DNA of 46,638 nt from Clostridiales bacterium (GCA_004555155.1 SFJH01000026.1:1-46638), one strand, 5' to 3'. Positions 33,866 to 42,181 are shown, counted from the first letter of the stretch. The notes: generated from the sequence alone by a model not told the origin. A program made the numbers and translations.

Positions 33866-34939
33866 TCACAGCTCGATGGCCATGATGTACTCCTCGTCGT
33901 TTTCGCCGACGGTCTGAAAGCCGACCTTCCGGTACATCCTCAGCGCGCAGTTGTCCTTCTGCACGGCCAGCGACGCGCGCTTCCAGCCCCGGGCCCGCAG
34001 CGCCTTGAGCATCTCCTGCATCAGCCGCGTGCCGAAGCCGCGGCCGCGCCAGGGCTTCAGGATCGAGATGGCGAACTCCGGCGTGTCGTCGTCCAGATGC
34101 CCGTAGCCGGGGATGATGCGCACCCAGACCGCACCCGCCACCTCGCCGTTCGACTCGGCGCAGAGGCACAGGTCGCCGCGCTTCTTCCCGAAATCCTCGA
34201 TGTAGACGCGCAGCTCGGGCCGGTTCACCACCTCCCGGGGCAGCGGCGGCTCGCCCTCCCGCTGAAAGATGGCCTCGTAGAGGAAGTCCCGCAGCAGCGG
34301 AACCTCCGGCGGCGTCAGCTCGCGAATCTGAAACGCCGGCGCATAGGTGTAGTCCAGCGGATTCACATGGGCGCCGCAGCCCCGCAGCGCGTCCAGCTCC
34401 CGCAGGCAGACCTCCGCGGCGCGGTCGATGTACTCCTCCGCCAGCGATTCGGTCAGGAAGAAGGGCTCGCCCCCGTCATACGGCGCGAACTGCTTCGCCA
34501 TGTCTTCAAGAAACGCCGGCGCGTTCGCCGCCAGCAGCGGATGCCCCGCGAGATCGCCGGGCAGAGTCAAGGGCTTCAGGCCGTGCCTTCGGAGGAGGAT
34601 CGGGTTCAGCAGCCGGTAGTCGTTGTACAGGCGCTCCACCTGCTCCGGCGAAGAGGGGCTCCAGCCGCGATCGTCGTAGACGAACTTCCGGTAGACCATG
34701 TCCTGCGCCAGGTGCAGATAGCAGCCCAGGCAGAAATCGTCCGAGCGCATCCGGCCGCCGTACGCCCGGCGGAAGCGCTCGAGGTCGTAGTACCGGCGGC
34801 CGTCCGGCGCTTTCGCGTGGAAGTGGCCCGCCCGACCGGCGGCGTCCACCAGCACGCAGCCCAGTCGCAGCAGATCGGGCCGGGCAATTCCATCCAGCAA
34901 TCGCCCGGCGATGGCGAGGTGCATCATGCTGGAAGCCAT
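33866..34939 (-). CDS. Fusion of a zinc-dependent phospholipase-C-like domain and a GNAT domain
   Basis: A 357-residue two-part protein. Residues about 1-205 resemble the small Firmicutes family of zinc phospholipase C/S1-P1-like hydrolases: SSMMHLAIAGRLL, FCLGCYLHLAQDMVYRKFVYDD and the YNDYRLLN segment supply His and Asp ligands. Residues about 206-357 form a GNAT domain: ELRVYIEDFG, EFAISILKPWRGRGFGTRLM (acetyl-CoA loop) and NCALRMYRKVGF. The start has GGAGGG about 6 nt upstream. It lies downstream of mnmA across a repeat array. The reaction is unknown; the pairing suggests a modifying enzyme with two steps or a regulated hydrolase. Confidence 0.8.
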   Translation of the reverse strand: MASSMMHLAIAGRLLDGIARPDLLRLGCVLVDAAGRAGHFHAKAPDGRRYYDLERFRRAYGGRMRSDDFCLGCYLHLAQDMVYRKFVYDDRGWSPSSPEQVERLYNDYRLLNPILLRRHGLKPLTLPGDLAGHPLLAANAPAFLEDMAKQFAPYDGGEPFFLTESLAEEYIDRAAEVCLRELDALRGCGAHVNPLDYTYAPAFQIRELTPPEVPLLRDFLYEAIFQREGEPPLPREVVNRPELRVYIEDFGKKRGDLCLCAESNGEVAGAVWVRIIPGYGHLDDDTPEFAISILKPWRGRGFGTRLMQEMLKALRARGWKRASLAVQKDNCALRMYRKVGFQTVGENDEEYIMAIEL

Positions 34940-34961
34940 AAAATCCCTCCTCTTTGAAAAA

Positions 34962-35653
34962 GCGGGTCTTCGCGGCGGCTGCGCCGCCTGCGGGAATCGA
35001 TATCATTCAATCCAGCCTCCGTCCGGCACGCGGTCGCTGTCGCAGATCGCAGCGGCCCGGCGGTGGGATGCTTCGCGGCGGTTGCGCCGTCTGTGGGAAT
35101 CGGCCTCAGTCAATCCAGCCGCCGCCCAGCACGCGGTCGCCGTCGTAGCACGCGGCGGCCCGGCGGTGCGATGCTTCGCGGCTGCCGCGCCGTCTGCGGG
35201 AACCGGCCTCAGTCAATCCAGCCGCCGCCCAGCACGCGGTCGCCGTCGCAGATCGCGGCGGTGGGATGCTTCGCGGCTGCCGCGCCGTCTGTGGGAATCG
35301 GCCTCAGTCAATCCAGCCGCCGCCCAGCACGCGGTCGCCGTCGTAGATCGCGGCGGTGGGATGCTTTGCGGCGGCTGCGCCGTCTGCGGGAACCGGCCTC
35401 ATTCAATCCAGCCGTCCGGCACGCGGTCGCCGTTGTAAATCGCGGCGGCCCGGCGGTGGGATGCTTCGCGGCTGCCGCGCCGTCTGCGGGAACCGGCCTC
35501 ATTCAATCCAGCCGTCCGGCACGCGGTCACCGTCGCAGAACGCAGCGGCTCGGCGGTGCGGGTTTTCGCGGCGGCCGCGCCGCCTTCGGGAACCGGCCTC
35601 ATTCAATCCAGCCGCCGCCCAGCACGCGGTCGCCGTCGTAGATCGCGGCGGCC
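34962..35653 (-). repeat. Tandem array of seven ~100-bp units derived from the 3' end of mnmA
   Basis: The repeated TCCAGCC landmark falls at 35011, 35114, 35217, 35312, 35407, 35507 and 35607; spacings are 103, 103, 95, 95, 100 and 100. The last is the real mnmA end. On the minus strand each unit encodes a version of the MnmA C-terminus (AA-x-x-DGDRV...GWI-D/E, stop) followed by about 50 bp of GC-rich non-coding DNA. Length differences inside the coding part are in threes (VLGGGW versus VPDGW), so frame and stop are kept. Equal-length units occur in pairs, showing block duplication. Confidence 0.93.
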
Positions 35654-36609
35654 TGTCCCCGGGCGGGGGCGCGGACGGGGCTGTCGCAGCGGATGACCGC
35701 ACCGCTGCCGTCGGGAATCACGGTGCAGTCGGGGTTCTCCCACTTGGTGTGGCGCACGCGCACCGAGCCGTGGATGGGCGCGCCCGGCGGGTCGATCAGC
35801 CAGTTCATGCCGCGCACGCGCACCTCGGTTTTGAACAGATCCTCCCACAGCGCCGCCACGATCTCGCCGCGCGCCGGGCGGATTTCCGAAACGTACAGCT
35901 TCCGCCCGTCGTACAGCCCCGGCAGGCGCTGGCCCACCGTCCAGCGGTGGAAGCCCTCGTGGCGGGCGACGATTTTGCCGTTGAAGACGACCGGCCCCGG
36001 CCCGGGCACCGCGCCGCGGCGGGAGAGCCAGCCGGCGTAGTCCTTGTCCGGGATGAAGCAGATCTCCATGCTGTCGGGCTTGCGGGCCACGGGGATGCCC
36101 AGCGCCTCTGCCAGCGCGCGCACCTGAACCTTCTCATATTCGCCCAGCGGCAGCTTCAGCCGGGCGACCTGAGCGCGGGTGAGCCGGCAGAGCATGTAGC
36201 TCTGATCGTTGGCGGGCATGCCCTTGAGCAGCATGCCGTCCCGGGCGCGGGCGTAGTGGCCCGTGGCGATCCAGCGCGCGCCCACCTCGTCCGCGTATTC
36301 GGCCAGGCTCCTGAACTTCACGCTGGGATTGCACAGAATGCAGGGGTTGGGGGTCTCGCCGCGCAGATAGGCCTCCGCGAACGGCCCGCAGACGCACTGC
36401 TCCAGCGGTTCGCGCACGTCCAGCACCTTCAGCGGAACGCCGAGGAACTCCGCCGTGGAGATGGCGTCCTCCCGGGCCTGCGCCGTGCCGATGTCCAGAT
36501 ACAGGCCGAAGACCTCATAGCCCTCCCGCTGCAGCAGCCGCGCGGCCACGGCGGAATCCACGCCGCCGGACAGCCCCAGCGCCACGCGATGGTCCTGATT
36601 GCAGTTCAA
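35599..36609 (-). CDS. mnmA: tRNA-specific 2-thiouridylase MnmA
   Basis: Adds sulfur to U34 of Lys, Glu and Gln tRNAs. The 336-residue protein has the PP-loop GLSGGVDSAVAARLL, the catalytic Cys of NPCILCNPSVKF, the second Cys of SMEICFIPDKDY, and the C-terminal beta-barrel ending YDGDRVLGGGWIE. The start codon is TTG at 36609 with AGGAGG 9 nt upstream; no ATG fits. That TTG lies inside a degenerate copy of the upstream gene's 3' end (EYRFEL frame-shifted use), so the start was probably made by the repeat array. Its own 3' end seeds a second array. Confidence 0.94.
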   Translation of the reverse strand: MNCNQDHRVALGLSGGVDSAVAARLLQREGYEVFGLYLDIGTAQAREDAISTAEFLGVPLKVLDVREPLEQCVCGPFAEAYLRGETPNPCILCNPSVKFRSLAEYADEVGARWIATGHYARARDGMLLKGMPANDQSYMLCRLTRAQVARLKLPLGEYEKVQVRALAEALGIPVARKPDSMEICFIPDKDYAGWLSRRGAVPGPGPVVFNGKIVARHEGFHRWTVGQRLPGLYDGRKLYVSEIRPARGEIVAALWEDLFKTEVRVRGMNWLIDPPGAPIHGSVRVRHTKWENPDCTVIPDGSGAVIRCDSPVRAPARGQAAAIYDGDRVLGGGWIE

Positions 36610-37078
36610 AGCGGTATTCCTCCTTTGGCGAATCGCCGGTATCCGGGCGCGGCCCGAGTTTGCGTTGTTTTGTCGTTTACCGTTCGAAGCGGTACTCCCA
36701 CGCCAACACCGTCATGCAGGTGCGGCCCGAGTTTGCGGTGCTTTGGCTTCACAGTTCGAAGCGGTCATCCCACACGAGCGTCGTCGTGCAGGCACGGCCC
36801 GATTTCGCGGTGATTTCGGCGTTATAGTTCGAAGCGGTACGCCCGCGCCAGCGCGGTCGACCGGGCGCGACCCAAGTTTGCAGTGCTTTGGCGTTTCAGT
36901 TCGAATCAGCACTCCCATGCCAGCGCCGTTACGCAGACACGTCCCGTCCATCATGTGGCGCTTTGGCTTCACAGTTCGAATCAGCACTCCCGCGCCAGCG
37001 CGGTCATTCAGGCGTGTTCTGATTTTGCGGCGGCTCTGCTGTCACAGCTCGAAGCGGTACTCCTGCTCCAGCGCGGCC
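36602..37078 (-). repeat. Tandem array of seven ~73-bp units derived from the 3' end of the Cys-rich gene
   Basis: The landmark GTTCGAA (or variant) falls at 36604, 36682, 36754, 36827, 36899, 36974 and 37047; spacings are 78, 72, 73, 72, 75 and 73. The copy at 37047 is the real gene end, encoding EYRFEL-stop. Other copies encode close variants: WEYRFER-stop, RAYRFEL-stop and DDRFEL-stop. Two have an extra stop (EC-stop-FEL). Each is followed by diverged spacer DNA containing GGCCCGAGTTTGCGGTG-like sequence. The most distal copy supplies the ribosome site and TTG start of mnmA. Confidence 0.88.
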
Positions 37079-37524
37079 CAGCGCTCCAGAAAGGCCTCGC
37101 CCTCCGGCGTTTCGGCGATGATGCGCATCGCGCGCACCACGCCCCGGGCGAAGTCGGGATCCAGTCCCTTCACGCCGCTGCGAACCAGCGGGCACATCGC
37201 GCGGGCGCGGGCGTCCATGCGCACCGTCCACCGGCCCGAGGCAGCCTTCACCGGGGTCAGCGGGAAGATGCGGCAGGCCAGCGGCCGCCGATCGCGGTCG
37301 CAGGGGCCGTCGCACACCAGCATCGGCGCGAAGTCCGTCGGCTCCACATGGCCCCAGTCCGCGCCCCGGAGCCGCGCCTCCTCGCCGGGAAACAGGTATA
37401 CGCCGCCCTGGCCGTCCTCGTCGGGCGCGCAGCAGGCGGCGGAGCACAGCGCGCCGCAGTCGGTCAGCATCGGCGTGTGCCCGCCGATGGCCGCACAGGC
37501 GCGCTCAATCGCATCGTTTTGCAT
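37042..37524 (-). CDS. Cysteine-rich YkgJ-like metal-cluster protein
   Basis: A 160-residue cytoplasmic protein with clustered Cys: DCGALCSAACC near the N-terminus, CDGPCDRDRRPLACRIFPL in the middle, and a later MCPL. This spacing resembles the YkgJ/UPF0153 group of putative zinc or iron-sulfur proteins of unknown function. The start at 37524 has AGGAGG about 8 nt upstream and overlaps the end of the alpha/beta hydrolase gene by 20 nt, so translation is coupled. Its 3' end is the founding unit of the array at 36602. Confidence 0.78.
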   Translation of the reverse strand: MQNDAIERACAAIGGHTPMLTDCGALCSAACCAPDEDGQGGVYLFPGEEARLRGADWGHVEPTDFAPMLVCDGPCDRDRRPLACRIFPLTPVKAASGRWTVRMDARARAMCPLVRSGVKGLDPDFARGVVRAMRIIAETPEGEAFLERWAALEQEYRFEL

Positions 37525-38212
37525 GGGTTTCCTCCTCTTGCAGGAATTCGAGCACCGCGGCATTGAACCGCTCGGGGCGCTCGTGGGCCACGAAGTGATC
37601 GCCCGGAAGAATCGCCAGGCGGCTTCCGGAGATGGCGCGGTGGATCTCCCGGGTGTGGGATTCGCGGATCATGTCGTTCGTGCCTGCGACCACCAGCGTG
37701 GGCATGCGCAGTCCGGCCAGATCGGAAGGCCGCAGCTTCGGCTGTGTGACCATCAGGCCCAGCAGCTCCTTTTTGGGAAGGGCCCTTTTGTCGAACCGGG
37801 CGATGAGCGCGCACAGCCCGTAGCCCAGCACGATGGGCGCCTGCACGGCCGGCTTCACGCCGCCGGGCCGGAGGTTGCCGCCGTTCAGCACCAGCCGGCC
37901 GACCCGCTCCGGATGCTTCAGCGCGAAGGCCAGCGCGATGTTCGCGCCGTCGCTGAAGCCCAGGATGTGCGCCCGGGGGATGGACTGTTCGTCCATGAAC
38001 GCGCGGAGATCCTCCGCAAACTGGGCGATGGTGAACGGCCGGTCGCCCCGCGGCGACTGCCCGTGCCCGCGGGTGTCCAGCGCAATCACGCGATAGCGCT
38101 GTGAGAAGGGCTCCATCTGATGCTCGAAGTAGCCCGAATCCTCGCCGTTCCCGTGCAGCAGGATCAGCGGAAAGCCGTCGCCCTGCTCGATAAAGTGCAG
38201 CCGAATATCCAT
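37505..38212 (-). CDS. Alpha/beta hydrolase
   Basis: A 235-residue serine hydrolase. HGNGEDS holds the oxyanion hole. The nucleophile Ser87 is in GFSDG, the acid Asp is in VAGTNDMI, and the His is in PGDHFV. The family covers esterases, lipases and C-C hydrolases; the substrate cannot be told. No signal peptide. It is the first gene of a probable run with the Cys-rich protein, mnmA and the hydrolase-GNAT fusion. No clear promoter is seen between it and the DUF362 gene terminator. Confidence 0.92.
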   Translation of the reverse strand: MDIRLHFIEQGDGFPLILLHGNGEDSGYFEHQMEPFSQRYRVIALDTRGHGQSPRGDRPFTIAQFAEDLRAFMDEQSIPRAHILGFSDGANIALAFALKHPERVGRLVLNGGNLRPGGVKPAVQAPIVLGYGLCALIARFDKRALPKKELLGLMVTQPKLRPSDLAGLRMPTLVVAGTNDMIRESHTREIHRAISGSRLAILPGDHFVAHERPERFNAAVLEFLQEEETHAKRCD

Positions 38213-38253
38213 TTGAACCTCTCTTCGGGGGCGGCATCCCCCTGACAGCGCGC

Positions 38254-38289
38254 GGGGAGGGCTCTCTCATGGAAGAGAAGGCCCTCCCC
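38254..38289 (-). terminator. Hairpin after the DUF362 gene
   Basis: A 9-bp stem (38254-38262 with 38281-38289), with an inner TCTC/GAGA pairing, lies 6 nt beyond the stop. No T tract follows on the minus strand, so read-through into the alpha/beta hydrolase gene is possible. Confidence 0.6.
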
Positions 38290-38295
38290 GAAGGA

Positions 38296-39405
38296 TTATT
38301 TCACGGTGATGAGCTCGTAGTCGTCGCTGCCCAGACCCACGCGGACGCCCTGCTCGATGCCGGCCTCCCACTTGGTGTCGGGGTGCATGGTATGGAAGTG
38401 GTCGTCGCCGGCATGGGGATGCTTCTCGCCCAGGAAGGAGTCGGCGATGGCGTGCTCGCGGTTGGCGGCGTCGGCGCAGGCCTTGTCCAGCGCGACGGGG
38501 TCGAAGGAGGCGAACATGCCCACGTCGGGGATGACGGGCGCGTCGTTCAGGCCGTAGCAGTCGCAGAAGGGCGACACGTCGATCAGCAGGGAGATGTGGA
38601 AGCAGGGGCGATCCTTGCACACGGCCAGCGCGTACTCGGTGACCTTGCGGGACAGGATCTCGCAGCCGTTTTCCGCGCCGGGGCGCATGGCCTTGGTGGG
38701 GCAGACGCCGATGCAGCGGCCGCAGCCCTTGCACCTGTCGTAGTCCACGTGCGCGCGGCCGTCGGAGACGGAGATGGCGCTGTGGGCGCAGTTTTCGGCG
38801 CAGACGCCGCAGCCCACGCACACGTCGGCGTGCACGGCGGGCTTTTCGGTCTCGTGCATCTCGGCCTTGCCGCGGGTGGAGCCGCAGCCCATGCCGATGT
38901 TCTTCAGCGTGCCGCCGAAGCCGGTGCCCTCGTGGCCCTTGAAGTGGGTCAGGGAGATGAACACGTCGGCGTCCATGACGGCGCGGCCGATCTTGGCGTT
39001 CTTGACGTACTCGCCGTCGATGGGCACAAGCACGTCGTCGTCGCCCTTCAGGCCGTCGGCGATGATGGTCTGGCAGCCCAGGCAGAAGGGGTTGTAGCCG
39101 TGCTGATAGGCGATGTCCAGGTGATCCAGCGCGTTCTTGCGCGCGCCCACATACAGCGTGGAGCAGTCGGTCACGAAGGGCTTGCCGCCCAGCTCCTTGA
39201 CCAGCGAGGCCACGGCGCGGGCGTAGTCCGGGCGCAGGAAGGCGAGATTGCCCGCCTCGCCGAAGTGCAGCTTGATGGCAGTGAATTTGTCCTTGAAGTC
39301 GATGGATTCGATGCCCGCGGTGCGGCAGAGCCGAACCAGCTTTTCACACAGGTTCTCGTCGCCCACGGTGCGCATGGTGGTGAAATAGACCTTGGATTTG
39401 GACAT
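38296..39405 (-). CDS. DUF362 protein with 4Fe-4S ferredoxin domain
   Basis: A 369-residue protein. Residues about 1-190 plus the C-terminal third form the DUF362 fold (FKDKFTAIKLHFGEAGN, DCSTLYVGARKNA, HFKGHEGTGFGGTLKNIGMG). Between them lies a two-cluster ferredoxin insert, CVGCGVCAENC and CKGCGRCIGVC. It is common in anaerobes and its function is unproven; electron transfer is likely from the clusters. The start at 39405 has CGGAGGA 7-8 nt upstream. A promoter is present. Confidence 0.92.
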   Translation of the reverse strand: MSKSKVYFTTMRTVGDENLCEKLVRLCRTAGIESIDFKDKFTAIKLHFGEAGNLAFLRPDYARAVASLVKELGGKPFVTDCSTLYVGARKNALDHLDIAYQHGYNPFCLGCQTIIADGLKGDDDVLVPIDGEYVKNAKIGRAVMDADVFISLTHFKGHEGTGFGGTLKNIGMGCGSTRGKAEMHETEKPAVHADVCVGCGVCAENCAHSAISVSDGRAHVDYDRCKGCGRCIGVCPTKAMRPGAENGCEILSRKVTEYALAVCKDRPCFHISLLIDVSPFCDCYGLNDAPVIPDVGMFASFDPVALDKACADAANREHAIADSFLGEKHPHAGDDHFHTMHPDTKWEAGIEQGVRVGLGSDDYELITVK

Positions 39406-39442
39406 GACATTTTTCCTCCGATGTGGCAATACTTGTCCTACT

Positions 39443-39471
39443 ATCATAGCATAAAAACAGGCCCGTTGCAA
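39443..39471 (-). promoter_or_regulatory. Promoter of the DUF362 gene
   Basis: Minus strand: TTGCAA (39466-39471), 17-bp spacer, TATGAT (39443-39448). Confidence 0.65.
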
Positions 39472-39520
39472 GGTGCAGAGGGCCGCCGCGCCGCTTTCCG
39501 AAAAAGCCATCTTTTTGCGC

Positions 39521-39549
39521 TTGATTCTTGCCCGCCGGGCAGGTATACT
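39521..39549 (+). promoter_or_regulatory. topB promoter
   Basis: TTGATT (39521-39526), 17-bp spacer, TATACT (39544-39549), 33 nt before the start codon. Confidence 0.75.
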
Positions 39550-39581
39550 GTATGAATCGAGATTTGTCGGAGGTTGCCGGA

Positions 39582-41504
39582 ATGAAGAAGCTGATCGTCG
39601 CGGAGAAGCCGTCGGTGGGGCGCGACATCGCCCGGGTGCTGGGGGTGAAGCAGCAGGGCGACGGATATCTGTACGGCGAGGAATACGTGGTCACCTGGGC
39701 CGTGGGCCATCTGGTGTCGCTGTGCGAGCCCGGCGAGTGCGAGGACCGCTGGAAGAAGTGGAGCATGCTCGACCTGCCCATGCTGCCCCAGCGGATTCCG
39801 CTGAAGGTGCTGCCCGCCACGCGAAGCCAGTTCGCCACCGTGAAAAAGCTGATGAACAGCGCGAAGATCGATTCCATCATCTGCGCCACGGACTCCGCCC
39901 GGGAGGGCGAGCTGATCTTCCGCTATATCTACCAGATGGCCGGATGCCAGAAGCCCGTGGAGCGGCTGTGGATCTCGTCCATGACCGACGCGGCCATCCG
40001 GCAGGGCTTCGAGGCGCTGAAGCCCGCCTCCGCCTACGACGCGCTGTACGAGTCCGCTCGCTGCCGCAGCGAGGCCGACTGGCTGGTGGGCATGAACGCC
40101 TCCCGGGCGTTCTCGCTGAAGTACGACGCGCACCTGTCCATCGGCCGGGTGCAGACGCCCACGCTCAACCTGATCGTCAGGCGCGACCGGGAGATCGAGA
40201 GCTTCGTGCCCCAGGACTACTGGGAGGTGCGCGCAAACTTCGGCGACTACGAGGGGCTGTGGATCAATCCCAGCCCGCGCCCCGCCGACGAGGGCGAGAA
40301 AAAGGACGACAAAAAGAGCCCCGAAACCCGCGTCTACGACAAGGAGACCGCCGAGCAGGTGAAGAACGCCGTCAAGGGCCGCCCCGCGCGGGTGGCCGAG
40401 AGCACCTGCGAGCGCAAGCGCTTCTCTCCGCCCCAGCTGTTCGACCTCACCAGCCTCCAGCGCGAGGCCAACCGCAAGTTCGGCTTCTCGGCGGACAAGA
40501 CGCTGAAGCTGGCCCAGGCGCTGTACGAGACCCACAAGCTGGTCACCTATCCCCGCACCGACAGCCGCTATCTGCCCGACGACATGCGCCCGAAGGTGAA
40601 AAAGACGCTGGGCCTGCTGCCCGAGCCCTATGCCGCCATGGTGCGCGCGGAACAGGCGGATCTGGACGCGTATTCGAAGCGCTACTACGACAATTCCAAG
40701 ATCAGCGACCATCACGCCATCGTGCCCACCGACAAGCGGGCGAATCTGAACGGCCTTCAACCCGACGAGAAGAAGCTCTACGATCTGATCGTCCGCCGCC
40801 TGATCGCCATCCACTACCCCGACTACGTCTGCGAAAACGCGAAGATCATCACCCAGGTGGACGAGCACCGCTTCAAGTCCCTGGGCACCATGCCCGTGGA
40901 GGAGGGCTGGCACGCGGTCTACGGCGCGGACAAGTCCGAATCCAGGGAGCCGCCGCTGCCCAAGCTGTCCGTGGGCGACGAGCGGAGGGTGGAGAAGGTC
41001 GCCGTGAAGGCCAGCAAGACCAAGGCCCCTCAGGCGCACACCGACGCGTCCATCCTCAACCTGATGGAGAACGCCGGCCGGGACATCGAGGACGAGGCGC
41101 TGCGCGAGCAGATGAAGTCCTCCGGTCTGGGCACGCCCGCCACCCGCGCGGCCATCATCGAGCGGCTGATCCAGGTGGGCTACGCGAAGCGCTCCGGCAA
41201 GCACATCGTGTCCACGCAGAAGGGCCGCCAGCTGATCGACGTGGTGCCCGCGCAGATCTCCTCCGCCGTCACCACCGGCAAGTGGGAGAAGGCGCTGGCG
41301 GAGATGGCGTCGTTTCACGAGGCATCTGCCCGCACGGCGAAGTCCCAGCGCTTCATGTCCGGCATCCGCCGCTTCTCCGAATTCCTGGTGGACGCCGCGC
41401 GGAACGCCCCCGTCACCGTGCAGTTCGAGAAGGAGGCATTCAGGCCGGCCCAAAAGCCCGCCTCCGGAGGTCGCAGAAAAACCGCCGCAAATCCGAAAAA
41501 ATGA
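39582..41504 (+). CDS. topB: DNA topoisomerase III
   Basis: A type IA topoisomerase that unlinks DNA by single-strand passage. 640 residues. The Toprim domain has LIVAEKPSVGRDIARVLG and CATDSAREGELIFRYIY. The core has SIGRVQTPTL, and the active-site Tyr is in YPRTDSRYL (about residue 323). LGTPATRAAIIERL follows. The C-terminal zinc-finger region of longer family members is absent: the protein ends in a short basic tail (RRKTAANPKK). The ATG has GGAGG 7 nt upstream; an in-frame ATG at 39528 overlaps the promoter. Confidence 0.95.
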   Translation: MKKLIVAEKPSVGRDIARVLGVKQQGDGYLYGEEYVVTWAVGHLVSLCEPGECEDRWKKWSMLDLPMLPQRIPLKVLPATRSQFATVKKLMNSAKIDSIICATDSAREGELIFRYIYQMAGCQKPVERLWISSMTDAAIRQGFEALKPASAYDALYESARCRSEADWLVGMNASRAFSLKYDAHLSIGRVQTPTLNLIVRRDREIESFVPQDYWEVRANFGDYEGLWINPSPRPADEGEKKDDKKSPETRVYDKETAEQVKNAVKGRPARVAESTCERKRFSPPQLFDLTSLQREANRKFGFSADKTLKLAQALYETHKLVTYPRTDSRYLPDDMRPKVKKTLGLLPEPYAAMVRAEQADLDAYSKRYYDNSKISDHHAIVPTDKRANLNGLQPDEKKLYDLIVRRLIAIHYPDYVCENAKIITQVDEHRFKSLGTMPVEEGWHAVYGADKSESREPPLPKLSVGDERRVEKVAVKASKTKAPQAHTDASILNLMENAGRDIEDEALREQMKSSGLGTPATRAAIIERLIQVGYAKRSGKHIVSTQKGRQLIDVVPAQISSAVTTGKWEKALAEMASFHEASARTAKSQRFMSGIRRFSEFLVDAARNAPVTVQFEKEAFRPAQKPASGGRRKTAANPKK

Positions 41505-41526
41505 CACGATTCTTTTTGTGAAGGAA

Positions 41527-41556
41527 GCAGGAAAAATAAGAAGTTGTGTAGAATAG
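41527..41556 (+). promoter_or_regulatory. Sigma-H-like promoter of hpf
   Basis: AGGAAAA (41529-41535), 12-bp spacer, GTAGAAT (41548-41554). This fits the Bacillus sigma-H pattern (AGGAwww, 11-12 bp, rnnGAAT), and no good sigma-A -35 exists at the right distance. In Bacillus subtilis hpf (yvyD) is known to have a sigma-H promoter, so the match is meaningful. Confidence 0.6.
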
Positions 41557-41611
41557 AGTAAACAAGACGTTAAACAGCGTCATTCCATATAAAGGTAAAG
41601 GAGCGAAGATT

Positions 41612-42139
41612 ATGAAGTACACCTATACCGGTAAGGGAATGGAAGTTTCCGAGAGCCTGAAGGCCCGCGTCGAAAAGAAGCTCGGCAAGCTCGAGCGCTA
41701 CTTCCGCGACGAACCGGAAGCCACGGTTCGCTTCAAGCAGCAGAAGGGTGCGCGCAACATTATTGAGATCACCGTCAGCACCGGCGGCGTGATCCTGCGC
41801 GCGGAGGAATGCTCCAACGATATGTACCTTTCCATCGACCACGCGGTGGACAAGCTGGAGAGCCAGATCCGCCGCCATCGCACCAAGCTGGACAAGCGCC
41901 TGCGCACCACGGAGCTGGAGCCCGTCGTCGAGGCCGCGCCCGAGTACGAGGAGGCCACCTACAGCGTCGTCCGCACCAAGAAGTTCGCGGTCAAGCCCAT
42001 GAGCGTCGAGGACGCCATCACCCAGATGGAACTGCTCGGCCACGACTTCTTCCTCTTCCTGAACGAGGAAACGGACACCATGTGCGTCCTCTATCGCCGC
42101 AACGACGGCACCTACGGCCTTCTCCAGCCGGAAATGTAA
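41612..42139 (+). CDS. hpf: Ribosome hibernation-promoting factor, long form
   Basis: A 175-residue protein that pairs 70S ribosomes into inactive 100S dimers in stationary phase. The N-terminal domain (about 1-100, MKYTYTGKGMEVSESLKARV, KLGKLERYF) binds the 30S. The C-terminal dimerisation domain (about 118-175) has VVRTKKFAVKPMSVEDAI, MELLGHDFFLFLNEET and VLYRRNDGTYGLLQP. Long HPF is typical of Gram-positive bacteria. AAAGGAG lies upstream. A sigma-H-like promoter and a strong terminator make it a single-gene unit. Confidence 0.97.
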   Translation: MKYTYTGKGMEVSESLKARVEKKLGKLERYFRDEPEATVRFKQQKGARNIIEITVSTGGVILRAEECSNDMYLSIDHAVDKLESQIRRHRTKLDKRLRTTELEPVVEAAPEYEEATYSVVRTKKFAVKPMSVEDAITQMELLGHDFFLFLNEETDTMCVLYRRNDGTYGLLQPEM

Positions 42140-42149
42140 AAGCTATTCC

Positions 42150-42181
42150 GCCGGGGCAATATTGCCCCGGCCTATTTTTTT
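42150..42181 (+). terminator. Intrinsic terminator of hpf
   Basis: A perfect 22-bp palindrome (42150-42171), then a run of seven T shortly after. It lies 10 nt past the stop codon. The 100 bp between it and the pepD stop show nothing else. Confidence 0.93.

Noticed and set aside
35063..35641. Repeat-protein gene on the plus strand across the mnmA array
   Set aside because: The open frame comes from the array's base composition. Unit lengths (95, 100, 103) are not multiples of three, there is no ribosome site, and the coding sense is on the minus strand.
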